DNA of 64,000 nt from assembly GCA_036346405.1 (NCBI GenBank), contig CM070546.1, positions 93,122,955-93,186,954 of the forward strand, written 5' to 3'. Every line of letters begins with the position of its first letter. Position 1 is the stretch's first letter. This stretch comes from Phyllostachys edulis. Taxonomy: Eukaryota > Streptophyta > Magnoliopsida > Poales > Poaceae. The notes beneath the pieces are model-generated. The model was not told where the DNA came from. It did not search any database and saw nothing but the letters and a program-made list of their open reading frames with translations. Below, one piece after another: positions 1 to 10,902 of this stretch. The position numbers and the translations under genes were made by a program.

Positions 1-2
1 CG

Positions 3-700
3 GAGGGCAGCGTCATCGATGGTTATGCAATCAAAGAGGTTATTGAGTTCCGCATCGACTACATGGCTCAGGTGCAACCGATAGGTGTGCCTCTATCTCG
101 TCCTGAGGGGTGGCTGGAGGGTATCAGGACCATCGAAAGGAAAGCAATCACTCCCGATCTGGATGCGTACGCTCAATCTCATTTTACGGTCTTGCAACAC
201 ATGACCGAAGTGTCCCCGTACATCGATGAGTACAAAGACATGGTACACCAATAGAATCTAGGCTGGTCGGAGGTTTGGATCACGAGAGAGCATAACCGTC
301 GGTTCAACAAATGGTTAAAGGTGCGATTCACTAGGAGGTCATCAAGTGATGATATGCTGCGATGGTTGGCAAAAGGGCCAAAATTTACAATTATGACATG
401 GCAAGGATACGACATAAATGGGTACACATTTTATATGATAGTCCAGAACAGCAGTGTTCGCATAGATGCGTTTCACGATTAGTTCAATACCGCTAGGCCA
501 CATGGGTTGAGCTCCTACTATGGGTTCGTAGAGGAGATTTAGAAGCTCGACTATGTACTTTTTAAGATCCCCCTATTTTGGTGCGATTGAGTCAAACTTC
601 CACATGGTGTGAAGATCGACAAGTACAGTGTCACTACTGTTGACCTCGAACGTGTCAGATACAAGGACGAACCATTCGTACTCGCTAAGCATGTAATTAA
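3..700 (+). pseudogene. TNP2-type CACTA transposase, C-terminal remnant (DUF4218/DUF4216-like)
   Basis: Reading from base 3, the frame gives the end of the DUF4218-like region (EGSVIDGYAIKE...), the spacer with HMTEVSPYIDEY and EHNRRFNKWLK, and then DUF4216-like hallmarks: LRWLAKGPKFTIMTWQGYDI, NGYTFY, NSSVRIDAF, SYYGFVEEI, GVKIDKYSVTTVDL and YKDEPFVLA. TNP2 proteins catalyse CACTA excision and integration in the nucleus. In-frame stops at about 252 (TAG), 479 (TAG), 538 (TAG) and 586 (TGA) fall where the family has Gln or Trp codons, so this copy is dead. The DDE catalytic part lies before the window. Family assignment rests on remembered conserved blocks and is firm. Confidence 0.88.
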
Positions 701-767
701 GAAATTATTCCATTGTAATTGTTTCAGTAATTAAGAAATTATTCCATTTCTGATTGTATCTGCTCTC

Positions 768-810
768 TTGTTTTTAGAGGGTATGGCTAGCATTTCCTGA
801 GGCTGGAGGA
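768..810 (+). repeat. Direct repeat of the segment found at 10,203-10,245
   Basis: The stretch around TTTTTAGAGGG, ATGGCTAGCATTTCCTGAGG occurs here after the TNP2 remnant and again after the Ulp1-like remnant, and both copies lead into subterminal motifs. The two genes of CACTA-1 therefore share the same 3' flank, which points to an internal duplication or a fusion of two related elements. Confidence 0.75.
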
Positions 811-841
811 AAAATAGAATATTTTTTAGCTATAGAATGAA

Positions 842-1064
842 CTATCACAGATGGTTTAGTGCAACAAATCATCTGTCATATGTATCACAGATGGTTCTAA
901 AATACAACCGTCTGTGATGTGGTCTCATATCATAGGCGGTTCCATAATAGAACCGTTTGTGATATGGTCTCATATCATAGACGGTTCTATTATGGAACTG
1001 TCTGTGATACTTATTACCGACTGTTTTTAAAATAGAACCGTCTGTAATATCCATTTGTTAGTAG
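842..1064 (+). repeat. Internal array of CACTA subterminal motifs
   Basis: About ten alternating copies of the 12-bp motif TCACAGACGGTT and its inverse, many diverged, are present. The array is followed at about 1,060 by TTAGTAGGGCCCCGCTAGGG, a leader that also follows the 5' array of CACTA-2 and the second arrays of CACTA-3 and CACTA-4. It sits between the TNP2 and Ulp1-like genes, where a second promoter would be expected. Confidence 0.8.
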
Positions 1065-1722
1065 GGCCCCGCTAGGGTTTGCGCCCTTACTCATACTCGT
1101 CCATTCCCCTCCCCAGCGTCCTTACTCCCGCCCGTTCCCCTCCACACCTGAGTGCCCCCAACCTCAACGCCACCTCGACCCCGAAGCCTCCTCCTCGACG
1201 GCCGCACCCAAGTCGTGTCGGCACCGCCCGAATCCCCCTCCCCGACGCCTCCTACCCCGAGCTGCATCACTCAACCTCCTCCTCCACGCCGGAGCCACGC
1301 CGCTCAGCCTCCTCCTCCCCCTTGTCGCTCCTCCTCCCCCATCGCGGGCTGCCCCCTTGGTTTCAACTTGGTGGCTTTGAGTGCCATATCCACACCATGA
1401 GTTTGCTATTTCCGATTTTTGCTTTACAATGCTCAGTGTGTTGTGCTAGTGGAAGTTTCAAATTATATTTGTTATACCTTAACACTGGGAGACTTTGCAT
1501 TGTATGGTTTGTGGGCTCGGTATATGCTCGATGAAGATTTGATGTCAAATTGGAATTGAATACAACAATTGGATATAAATTGGTCTAGAGCTTGTAGATT
1601 ACTTATTGTTTTCTATTGTGCTATGCAATTGCTTCATTCGGTTGTAGTATATTGTTATGTGCTTCATTTTCAGTCACTATTATGTAGTCTTGTCAATTGA
1701 TATCTTGTGTAGTTGATTCAAT
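1065..1722 (+). other. Leader-like region upstream of the copia insertion, no gene recognised
   Basis: The first 300 bp are C-rich and resemble a 5' untranslated leader (CTAGGGTTTGCGCCC start). A 151-codon open frame from 1,079 is proline- and serine-rich and matches nothing I know; I read it as a composition effect. The rest is AT-rich without coding signal. Confidence 0.5.
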
Positions 1723-3370
1723 TGAAGGGATCGCGGGAAGACTACAATAGCACAAAACAAAAATTTACCGCGCAACCAAGGAACCTCCGCTAGTAATAGA
1801 TTACGAGATTACCACTTGACGCGCCGACTCGTAGCGGAAGTAGAGTCGATGTAGTGAGTTGATGCAGTAGTAGTCGTACATGCTGCACGTCTTGACCTCC
1901 TGCTCCTGAGATCGTCACGAGTTGCAGATCATCCTAGTGCTGATGCTTCGCAACAAAACCTCCAAGGTATCCACACGTACGGGGCAGGGACACCATGCGC
2001 TTGAGTGCTAGCGTCAGCGGCGTGGTTGAGGTAGGGCGTGGCTATTAGGGCTTCGGGAATTCTTCCAAAAGGATTGATTCAATCTTCCCCTTGCCACCGC
2101 CCCTCTATATATATAGGCATCCAACATGTCGCCTACCAAAAGTCGGATCACCATCCAAATCAAATCCCAGCCCTTTATGTGTGTGACGCTATAAGTTCAT
2201 GTGTGATCGGTTGTGATTCAGAAACCCTTTCCGATCACGAGTCGTTAGCGGTACCTAGCAGCACATAATGATTCCCGAACAAACACAGAATATATCGGAC
2301 GAACCTTAATGCAATATGATCTATGACCAGGTCTTTATCACTGACGAATAGCCTCTAACTCCTTATGACCATTTGGTGATTATGCTCTCTCCACGACCAC
2401 CCAGAAGGTCTCCCAGGACCACCCGGAGGTCTTCCACGACCACCTAGGAGGTCTTCCAAGACTACCAGAGAGGTCTTCCAGGAGGTCCTCTAGGACCACC
2501 CAGGAGGTATTTCGGGACCACCTGGGAGGTCTTCCATGAGGTCCTCCAGGACTACCCAGGAGGTCTTTTACGACCACCCGGGAGGTCTTCTACGAGGGGA
2601 CAACATATATCAGCCGTACGACCTGTTTGTGTATTATCCCTTTCCCTCACGACATTTGGTTGAACTCCAGGTGAGATTAAGTCATTCATGGACTGTTCAA
2701 TACTTTTGCTCGATCAAGTGTCAAAGAACTTCATATGGTCGACACTTCGACCACTAGTGGCATGGCCATGCACTTTCTTTATTCAACCACAACGAGGGGC
2801 CCAGAGACATCTCTCCTGTTATGTTAGGAGGGGCAAATCCCATGTCCGATCAGTCACATTCCTCCCCATGTTTCATAGCATACCCGAAAGCTACCTTTAT
2901 AACTACCCAGTTAGGTGTAGCGTTTGGCAACCCCTAAGAGTGCTATTACACATGTAGGAAACCATATTGATCTCAGGTCTAAGGATTATACATCATCATT
3001 GCTTGAGACCAACTGATGACACATGAAATCATAACAATCTCAATAGTGTCTCAAGGTGGGTCTTTTCCAACACCATGTTCTCTAACATGTGTTAATATTA
3101 TTGGTTTGATATCTCCATATCTATGACTCGTGAAACATAGTCATCAACCAATACATATGCTAGTCTATTCATATGTGTCCTCATATGTTTCCGATTAGGA
3201 ACGCTTTTAGAATAATCATCGCATAAATATAGAGTTTCACAATCAAGTCACATACTTGATAATAAATATTATCGATATTATTCTGGGAACAAGATAACAT
3301 ATTATCTAATGTCATGAACATAATGAAATATAATCATCTCTGTGATTGCCTCTAGGGCATATTTCCAATA
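1723..3370 (-). repeat. Copia LTR, 3' LTR in element orientation
   Basis: The 1,648-bp repeat is nearly the same as 6,542-8,187. On the + strand it begins TGAAGGGATCGCGGG and ends GGGCATATTTCCAATA. A minus-strand TATATATATAG at about 2,104-2,116 is a candidate TATA box. A minisatellite of about 21-22 bp lies at 2,388-2,598. The polypurine tract, GCAAGTGGGAGAC on the minus strand, is at 3,371-3,383. Confidence 0.92.
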
Positions 3371-3390
3371 GTCTCCCACTTGCACTAGAG

Positions 3391-3540
3391 TCAATCATTT
3401 AAGTATCTAATACCAATAGCTGTTGTGTGCGCCTCATGTTTTGGCTGTGTGAGAGGCTTTGTCAATGGATCAGCAACATTTAAATCTGTATTTACTTTGC
3501 ATATTTTAACATATCCTCTATCCACCAATTCGCGAAAAAG
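3391..3540 (-). pseudogene. Copia RNase H C-terminal tail
   Basis: The frame shows LFRELVDRG, VKICKVNTDLN and ADPLTKPLTQPKHEAH, the end of a copia polyprotein just upstream of the polypurine tract. It is fused directly to integrase because the reverse transcriptase region is deleted. Confidence 0.85.
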
Positions 3541-4462
3541 GTGATATCCTATAAAGAAGCATTTTTCTAACTTGGGTGTGAGTTTATCAGACGTCAAACG
3601 TTTAACATAGACATCACATCCCCAAATCTTTAGAAAAGACAAACTAGGAGTCTTCCCAGTCCACATCTCATATGGTGTCTTATCTACTGATTTAGATGGT
3701 ACCCTATTTAAAGTGAAAGCTGCAGTTTCTAGAGTGTAACCCCAAAAATACAATGCATGGCAGATTCGATTGGCTCATCATCGATCGAACAATGTCCAAC
3801 AAGGTACGATTACACCGCTCGGATACCCCATTCCATTGTGGAGTGCTCGGTGGTGTAAGCTGTGGAACAATTCCACATTGTTTCAAATGATCACCAAATT
3901 CATGGCTCAAAAATTCACCTCCACGATCAGATCGCAAAGACTTTATTGTTTTGCCAAGTTGATTATGTACCTCATTCTGGAACTCCTTGAACTTTTCAAA
4001 GGTTTCTGACTTGTGCCTCATTAAATAGATATATCCATATCTACTATAGTCATCGGTGAAAGTAATAAAGTACTAAAAACCACCTCTAGCTATCGTGCTC
4101 ATTGGTCCACACACATCAGTATGTATGAGTGCTAACAAGTTGAATGTCCTCTCAGCTCGACCAGCGAAAGGAGTCTTGGTCATCTTTCGGGGTAAGCGAG
4201 ATTCGCACGTTTCAAATGATTCCAAATCAAATGAGTTTAGAATTCCATCATCATGGAATTTCTTCATACGTTTCTCACTTATGTGACCCAAACAACAATG
4301 CCAAATGAAAGTGGAATTAATATTATTAGGCCAAAGCCTCTTTGCATTAATATTATAGATGGGTGCATCAACAAGATTTAAAATAAACAACCAATTCAAA
4401 ACAGGTGCATAGCCATAAAACACTTCATTAAAAAAATATAGAACAACCATTGTTCTCAACAA
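3541..4462 (-). pseudogene. Copia integrase with GAG-pre-integrase zinc-binding region
   Basis: The minus strand gives the GAG-pre-integrase/HHCC region (WHCCLGHISEKRMKKFHDDG, with FETCESRLPRKM), the first catalytic Asp region (ALIHTDVCGPM), the second Asp in LRSDRGGEFLS and the catalytic Glu in TPQWNGVSER. It ends with VPSKSVDKTPYEMWTGKTPS and the short FFIGYH block. Integrase inserts the cDNA into the host genome. A stop near 4,077 and frame changes between blocks show that the copy is not functional. Confidence 0.88.
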
Positions 4463-4766
4463 TGAATTTATAACCCTCTGCTATCAAACATGAGGCAGAG
4501 ATAATGTTTCTACTAATGGCTGGAACGTAATAACAATTATTTAATTCCATAATAAATCCTGAAGGCAAAAATAATGGCAAAGTTTCGATGGCTAATGTAG
4601 CAACCCTTGCTTTATTCCCGACGTGAAGATCCATCTCGCCCCTTGTAATTCTCCTAATCCTTGTTAGACTCTGCATCGAATTGCAGATATGAGCAACTGA
4701 TCTGGTATCAAATACCCATGAGTTAACAGAAGAGTCAGTAAGAAAACATCTATAACATTGATACAT
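4428..4766 (-). pseudogene. Copia aspartic protease region
   Basis: The frame contains SWVFDTRSVAHICNSMQSL, where functional proteases have the D-S/T-G active site followed by SHIC; here the serine or threonine-glycine pair reads T-R, so the active site is altered. It also has VGNKARVATLAIET and NNCYYVPAISRNIISASCL, typical of Tork-lineage copia proteins. Confidence 0.82.
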
Positions 4767-5590
4767 GTAGTGGAAGTTTTAGTCTCACCATTCTTTTTCT
4801 GATCAGCTAGGTATTTCTTGCAGTTCCTCTTCCAGTGGCCTTGCTCTTTGCAGTAAAAGCATTCATTCTCTTGAGTCGGGCTGGACTTAGTCTTGGGCCT
4901 AGGCTTGTTAGTTTTGATCTCATTCGAAACTTTAGCCTTGCCCTTTCTTTTGACCCAAGTCTTAGCCTTCTTCTTGAAGCTTGTACTCTTTTGCACCATC
5001 ATCACATGATTGTCGCTTTTCTTAATGCTGTCCTCTGTAGTCTTAAGCATCATATGCAGTTCGGTGAGATTCTTGTCTAAGACATTCATGTGGAAGTTCA
5101 AAATGAACTGGCCATAGCTTGTAAGAAGCGAAGCAAGAATCAAATCTGTAGCCAACTCTTGACTAAGTGAAAAACCAAGTTTTTCCAAGCTCTGTGTGTA
5201 ACCAACCATCTTGATTGCATGTGGGCTCACCGAACTACCCTCAGCTAGCCTACACCCAAACAAGTTCTTTGAGATCTCCTATCTCTCAGTTCTTGCTTGT
5301 GTCTCAAACATGCCTTTGAGCGCCACGATCATATCGTAGGCCTCAATGTTCTTAAACTGCTTCTAAAGGTCTGAGTTCATAGTAGCAAGCATGAGACAAC
5401 TAACATCAAGGGACTCATCGCATGCCTTTTTATAGGCGGTTTTAAGAGTAGCAGCAGCATTCTCTGCAAGCACATCTGGAATTGGTTCCTCCAGAACATG
5501 TTCCTTTTTATCTTGCCTACGAACAATTCTTAGGTTGCGGGACTAATCCGCAAAATTTGTTCCATTCAGTTTTTCCCTTTCAAGTATCGA
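4764..5590 (-). pseudogene. Copia gag with CCHC zinc knuckle
   Basis: The protein covers the gag core (GYTQSLEKLGFSLSQELATD, LILASLLTSYGQFILNFHMN) and the zinc knuckle CFYCKEQGHWKRNC at about residues 136-149 of the 5,263-4,664 frame. Upstream blocks (NLRIVRRQDKKEHVLEEPIP and YKKACDESLDVSCLMLATMN) continue to about 5,590 and are broken by stops at about 5,280, 5,363 and 5,545. Gag packages the retroelement RNA. Confidence 0.85.
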
Positions 5591-6526
5591 ACGTAAAGCA
5601 AAACTAGATGTAGGTACAACAGTTGGTGCTATAATCTACAACATAAAATAATCAAAACTAAGACATCTGTTCAATCAAAGTAACTTCTATTAAACAATTT
5701 AATAAAGATACTCGCACTAAATTCCATATCCCTCTTATGACATTTAGTGATTCAAGACCCGCAATTAGTTAATCTACTAGTAAGCTTTGGCATCACTGCT
5801 AGAAGATTAGTGAAATTGGTAATTAAGCAACCCTTTGCTAATCATATCTCTATATGACTCTTGTTGTTGGGCAGCATCTCTATACTCCGGCTCCCAACCC
5901 TATGCCCCAAGGTCCATAATCGTTATGATGACCTTGTCAAGTTAAACCAACGCTATGCATGTAAGTGTCCGACACAAACCCATCTAGTCAAGGAAAGTTA
6001 ATGACACTCTGCTTTAGCAAGACCTACCATTAAAATACATGACTTTGGATGGTGCAACTAATTGGGAGGACATCAATTTAACTTAATATTATGTGAGGGA
6101 TTTTTATTTCTTTGCATGTTAAAAGCAACGGGGTCACAGGGGCGGCAGGACCTCTAGGACGTCCTCTTGGACCTCCCTTGGAGAGATCTCTAGGACGTCC
6201 TCTTGGACCTCCCTTGGAGAGACCTCCAGGACTACATAGATCCAATCTACTATTTCGTCCATGAAAATCGCATTGGGCTAATCACATTAACCCCTTTCGA
6301 TCGCAACTCCGATTCGATCAACCAGATTGATCTTCGTGTGCTCCACAGATTTATGATCACTGTTTGCCTCGATGGCGGAAATTGACCAGTAGAGGCATGT
6401 TGTGAAACGACCATGAAAACACGATCATGGAATAACGATCATAAAACCATCTTGCGACCACCACACATGGACGATCAAATCGACCATCACCAAAACAATT
6501 TATTCCGAATCTAAAACTAGACGGGA
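5591..6526 (-). other. Copia leader, non-coding
   Basis: This is the untranslated leader between primer binding site and gag. It is AT-rich with no coding signal. A direct repeat of about 40 bp with the motif GACGTCCTCTTGGACCTCCC occurs at 6,140-6,235. Confidence 0.6.
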
Positions 6527-6540
6527 TGGCTCTGATACCA
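6527..6540 (-). promoter_or_regulatory. Primer binding site (initiator tRNA-Met type)
   Basis: On the minus strand TGGTATCAGAGCCA lies one base inside the LTR boundary. This is the classical copia primer site complementary to the 3' end of initiator methionine tRNA. It fixes the element's orientation as minus. Confidence 0.93.
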
Positions 6541-6541
6541 C

Positions 6542-8187
6542 TGAAGGGATCGCGGGAAGGCTACGATAGCACAAAACAAAAATTTACAGCGCAACCAAGG
6601 AACCTCTGCTAGTAATAGATCACGAGATTACCACTTGACGCGCCGACTTGTAGTGGAAGTAGAGTCGATGTAGCGAGTTGATGCAGTAGTAGTCGTACTC
6701 GCCACACGTCTTGACCTCCTGCTCCTGAGATCGTCACAAGTTGCAGATCATCCTAGTGCTGATGCTTCGCAACAACACCTCTAAGGTATCCACATGTACG
6801 GGGCAGGGACACCATGCACTGGAGTGCTAGCGCCAGCGGCGTGGTTGAGGAAGGGCGTGGCTATTAGGGCTTCGGGAATTCTTCCAAAAGGATTGATTCA
6901 ATCATCCCCTTGCCACCGCCCCTTTATATATATAGGCATCCAACTCGTAGCCTACCAGAATTCGGATCACCATCCAAATCAAATCCCAGCCCTTTAAGTG
7001 TATGACCCTATAGGTTCATGTGTGATCGGTTGTGATTCGGAAACCTTTTCCGATCACGAGTCGTTAGCGGTACCTAGTAGCACACAATAATTCCCGAACA
7101 CACACAGAATATATTGGACAAACCATAGTGCAATATGATCTATGACCAGGTCTTTATTACTTACGAACAGCCCGTAACTCCTTACGACCAGTTGGTGATT
7201 ATGTTCTCTCCACGACCACCCGGAGGTCTTCCACGACCACTCGGAGGTCTTCCACGACCACCCAAGAGGTCTTCCAGGACCACTCGGGACGTCTTCCATG
7301 AGGTCCTCTAGGACCACCCAGGAGGTCTTCTAGGACTACCCGGGAGGTATTCTAGGAGGTCCTCCAGGACCACCCAGGAGGTCTTCTAGGACCACCCGGG
7401 ATGTCTTCTAGGAGGGGAGAACATATATCAGCCGTACGACCTGTTTGTGTATTATCCCTTTGCCTCACGACATCTGGTTGAACTCCAGGTGAGATTAAGT
7501 CATCAATGGACTGTTCAACACTTTCTCGATCAAATGTCGAATAACTTCATGTGGTCGACACTTCGACCACTAGTGGCATGGCCATGCACTTTCTTTATTC
7601 AACCACAACGAGGGGCCCAGAGACATGTCTCCTGTTATGTTAGGAGGGGCAAATCTCATGTCCGACCAGTCACATCCCTCCCCATATTTCATAGCAAACC
7701 TGAAAGCTACCTTTATAACTACCCAGTTACGGTATAGCGTTTGGCAACCCCTAAGAGTGCTATTACACATGTAGAAAACCATGCTGATCTCAGGTCTAAG
7801 GATTATACATCATCATTGCTTGAGACCAACTGATGACACACGAAATCATAACAATCTCAATAGTGTCTCAAGGTGGGTCTTTTCCAACACCATGTTCTCT
7901 AACATGTGTTAATATTATTGGTTTGATATCTCCATATCTATGACTCGTGAAACATAGTCATCAACCAATACATATGCTAGTCTATTCATATGTGTCCTCA
8001 TATGTTTCCGACCAGGGAACGTTTTAGAATAATCATCGCATAAATATAGAGTTTCACAATCAAGTCACATACTTGATAATAAATATTATCGATATTATTC
8101 TGGGAACAAGATAACATATTATCTAATGTCATGAACATAATGAAATATAATCATCTCTGTGATTGCCTCTAGGGCATATTTCCAATA
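6542..8187 (-). repeat. Copia LTR, 5' LTR in element orientation
   Basis: The 1,646-bp copy matches 1,723-3,370 with scattered substitutions and small indels. It contains its own version of the GGTCTTCC/GACCACC minisatellite at 7,206-7,418. The primer binding site adjoins one side and a second polypurine tract plus RNase H adjoins the other. Confidence 0.92.
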
Positions 8188-8563
8188 GTCTCCCACTTGC
8201 ACTAGAGTCAATCATTTAAGTATCTAATACCAATAGCTGTTTTGTGCGCCTCATGCTTTGGCTGTGTGAGAGGCTTTGTCAACGGATCATCAACATTTAA
8301 ATTCGTATTTACTTTGCATATTTTAACATCTCCTCTATCCACCAATTCACGAATAAGGTGATTACACCTGAGTATATGCTTGGACTTCTGATGGGATCTA
8401 GACTCCTTAGCCTGCGCAATGGCTCCATTATTGTCACAATAGAGATCCATTTGGCTCGAGGTACTCGGAACCACACCCAACTTAGCTATGAAATTCCTTA
8501 TCCAAACTCCTTCTTTCGTGGCTTCAGAAGCGACAATGTACTCAGCCTCCGTCGATCTCACGG
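8188..8563 (-). pseudogene. Second copia RNase H fragment beyond the LTR
   Basis: The frame reads RSTEAEYIVASEATKEGVWI, DLYCDNNGAIAQAKE, SHQKSKHIL and ADPLTKPL variants, typical of a copia RNase H. It is an open 117-codon segment truncated at about 8,563, where CACTA-1 sequence resumes. Its position outside the LTR pair shows that two copies recombined. Confidence 0.88.
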
Positions 8564-8589
8564 GAAATATGCCGCAATCCCCACATGAC

Positions 8590-10059
8590 CATGCCTCTCC
8601 AACAGGACCCTCGATGACTCCACATCAACCTTCGCTTCAGAAGGCTGTCGTGTCGGTTCTCATGGAGAAGACGCCGAAGGAACAAGAAAAGCGTGCCACC
8701 GTATCGGTTCCTGAGTCATCTCACGGGAAGATGTGTAGCAAGCAAGTCGTTAAGGCCAAATTGAAATCGAAGAATATTAAGGCGCCTCCCAAACCCTGGA
8801 AATACTCCCTCGAAAGTCCGTTGGTCTCCGACACACTATATACCCCGCCTTGGAATGGGTTGCACGAGTTTGCATGCTTGGTACATGCAGGAGACCAACG
8901 AGGTGAGGACAAACTGGCCTACTGGAATCACCGTCAGTTACACAGAGAACCCTTTCCTCCACAAGTCGGGCTACTTCTTCGTGGGCTTCCAAGACTTATT
9001 CGAACTATTCAACCTTGACGCCTCACTTCTACGATGTTAAACACTATAAGTGTGTACAATCAAGTTCTACATTCATGCAACACCGATAAATGTCATACTC
9101 ATTACTTATGTATAGATACATGATGCAACAAGCCCGGCGATCGCGAGAACTAGTGGGTTTCCTCGACCCACGGTTGATCTATGAGCAATACATCAACCAA
9201 GACACATCCTATGTAGTGAAATACATAACGAAGGGGTTGCTTGCTCATGCCAACAAGGACTATATACTGGTGCCCTACAACTAGAAGTAAGTGCTTCACT
9301 ACTTGCTATACAAATTTCATTTGTATATTATACGCTACACGAACTTAGGTTTAATGACTTTAGCGACATACATGAGTAGGCGGCATTGGATCCATTTAGT
9401 CATTGTACCAAAGTGCAACAAGGTAATATACCTTGATTCCCTAGTCAACAACAACCACAACTTCACCCTTGTGCAAAAAGTTCTCGACGGGTATGCTCAT
9501 TTCCTCCATACGTAATTCTATTGTAGTCTTCCTTCATTTGAAATGACTAAGGATAACTTTTTGGAATCACATAGATCATTGAACGCCTATGTTGGCAGGG
9601 GAGGGACACACAAGGAACCGAGTGCCACACTGCAACATAGGACGTGATTTCCGGTACCCGCAACAACACAATAATCCTATATCGCACTTCGTAACTTGGC
9701 CTCTGGAACTAACTATACCTATATATACAATTCTATTTTTGTAGTGCCACCAGCAACTACAAGGCAACGTATGCGCATTCTACGTTTGCCATTATATGCA
9801 TGAAATCATGAGTGCTAAGACGAAGGATCCAAAGGTTTATCAATCTTGCGATAATTATTTCCTAATTATCAATTTAAATATGCTTACTATTTTACTCCTC
9901 CTAGTGATAGGGCATGACAATCGAATCAAGTGCATTCGATCTGGACGAACTCTCAGACGTTCGAGGATGGCTCTCCACCTTCATCAAGGCGGAGATCATT
10001 AACTCGAAAGGAGAGTTTCACTCCGTCGACACCGCTGAACGACCTTCAAACAATTGATT
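8590..10059 (+). pseudogene. Ulp1-like (peptidase C48) gene of CACTA-1
   Basis: Exon-like segments give PKPWKYSLESPLVSD, LHAWYMQE, GITVSYTENPFLHKSGYFFV, FQDLFELFNLDASLL, RELVGFLDPRLIYEQYI and KDYILVPYN. The catalytic core follows: His in HWIHLVIVPKC (about 9,382-9,410), Asp in VIYLDSL (about 9,427-9,444), and after an intron ending at 9,743 the Gln/Cys block CHQQLQ ... GNVCAFYVC, with the catalytic Cys codon at 9,772-9,774. A last exon from about 9,912 ends with FIKAEIINSKGEFH and a stop at 10,057-10,059. Ulp1 proteases remove SUMO-type modifiers; such genes are known cargo of grass CACTA and MULE elements. A frame change near 8,855 breaks the N-terminal part. The triad residues survive. Confidence 0.8.
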
Positions 10060-10249
10060 CAATTGTAATTCACTTTGAGTTGTAATTCAATTGTAACTCT
10101 AGCGACAATACATGAACATTCTTTTGTAATTGATTTTGAGTTGTAAATCACTTTGAGTAGTAATTCACTTATCTGTGATTTATCTGTTTTTTGCTTGCTT
10201 GTTTTTAGAGGGCATGGCTAGCATTTCCTGAGGCTAGCCAAAAAAAGAA

Positions 10250-10793
10250 AAAAATAGTTAGGTATAGAACGAACTATCATAGACGGTTTTGTGGTATAAG
10301 CCGTCTATGAAGCCTTACTATCATAGACGGCTACCACCAGCAATCGTCTATGATATATCAGATATCACAGACCATTCTTTTTACTAGCCGTCTGTGATAT
10401 GTCTTCAATCACAGACGGTTGGTACATAATCGTCTGTGAAGTCCTACTATCACAAACGGCTGCTACCAACAACCGTCTGTGATATGTCAGATATCACAAA
10501 CAGTTGTTTTTACTAACCGTCCGTGATATGTCTCAAATCACAGACGGTTGGTACATATAAGCATCTATGATATCCGACATATCACAGACGGTTGTTGGTA
10601 GTAGCCATCTGTGATAGTAGGACTTCACAAACGGTTTATACCACAAAACCGTCAGTGTTGTGACTTATCATAGATAGCTCACAAACCGTCTGTGATAACC
10701 GCCTGTTATCATAGACACATAAATTCAGACAGTTCAGAAACCATCTGTGATGATGGTTTAGAACCGTCTCTGATGACCCTTTCTGTAGTAGTG
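10250..10793 (+). repeat. 3' subterminal array and terminus of CACTA-1
   Basis: About 540 bp hold some 25 alternating copies of the 12-bp motif (A/T)TCA(C/T)AGACGGTT and its inverse, ending at CTGTAGTAGTG. Such arrays are binding sites for the TNPA-type transposition protein in the En/Spm system. A complementary block at 10,434-10,520 and 10,555-10,630 can fold into a long hairpin. Confidence 0.85.
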
Positions 10794-10902
10794 AGTGCAC
10801 AAGTGGTGCCATTTGCCTTGCTTTTCTTCTTTGTGACCATATGTACATGCTCCCTGTCATGCTACAACCAGTCAGGCCTCATGTGTGATTGAAGCTTCCC
10901 TG

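Larger units (their letters stand above)
1723..8563 (-). mobile_element. Copia LTR retrotransposon (Tork/Angela-like), recombinant LTR-internal-LTR-partial internal structure
   Basis: Two LTRs of about 1.65 kb lie in direct orientation (1,723-3,370 and 6,542-8,187). In minus-strand order the insert reads partial RNase H, LTR, primer binding site, gag, protease, integrase, RNase H tail, LTR. The LTR starts near TATTGGAAATATGCCC, which resembles remembered BARE/Angela/RIRE1-type LTRs. Most of reverse transcriptase is missing: integrase ends at FFIGYH and runs straight into the RNase H tail. A second RNase H segment lies beyond the right LTR, so the insert is best read as a product of unequal recombination between two related copies. 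It interrupts CACTA-1. Confidence 0.9.
1..10793 (+). mobile_element. CACTA-1: right part of a CACTA (En/Spm-type) DNA transposon, left end outside the window
   Basis: The element contains a TNP2 transposase remnant near its left side and a Ulp1-like protease remnant near its right side, both on the + strand. It ends in a dense array of subterminal motifs (TCACAGACGGTT and its inverse) followed by the terminus GTAGTAGTG, the inverse of the CACTACTAC start seen in the other family members. The three bases after the end are AGT; the matching left duplication cannot be checked. A copia element of about 6.8 kb sits inside it. TNP2 plus a Ulp1-like gene is a known pairing in grass CACTA elements. 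All reading frames are broken, so it is unlikely to be active. Confidence 0.85.

Noticed and set aside
1079..1534. 151-codon proline/serine-rich open frame
   Set aside because: It lies in a leader-like C-rich block with other frames equally open, and contains no known domain.
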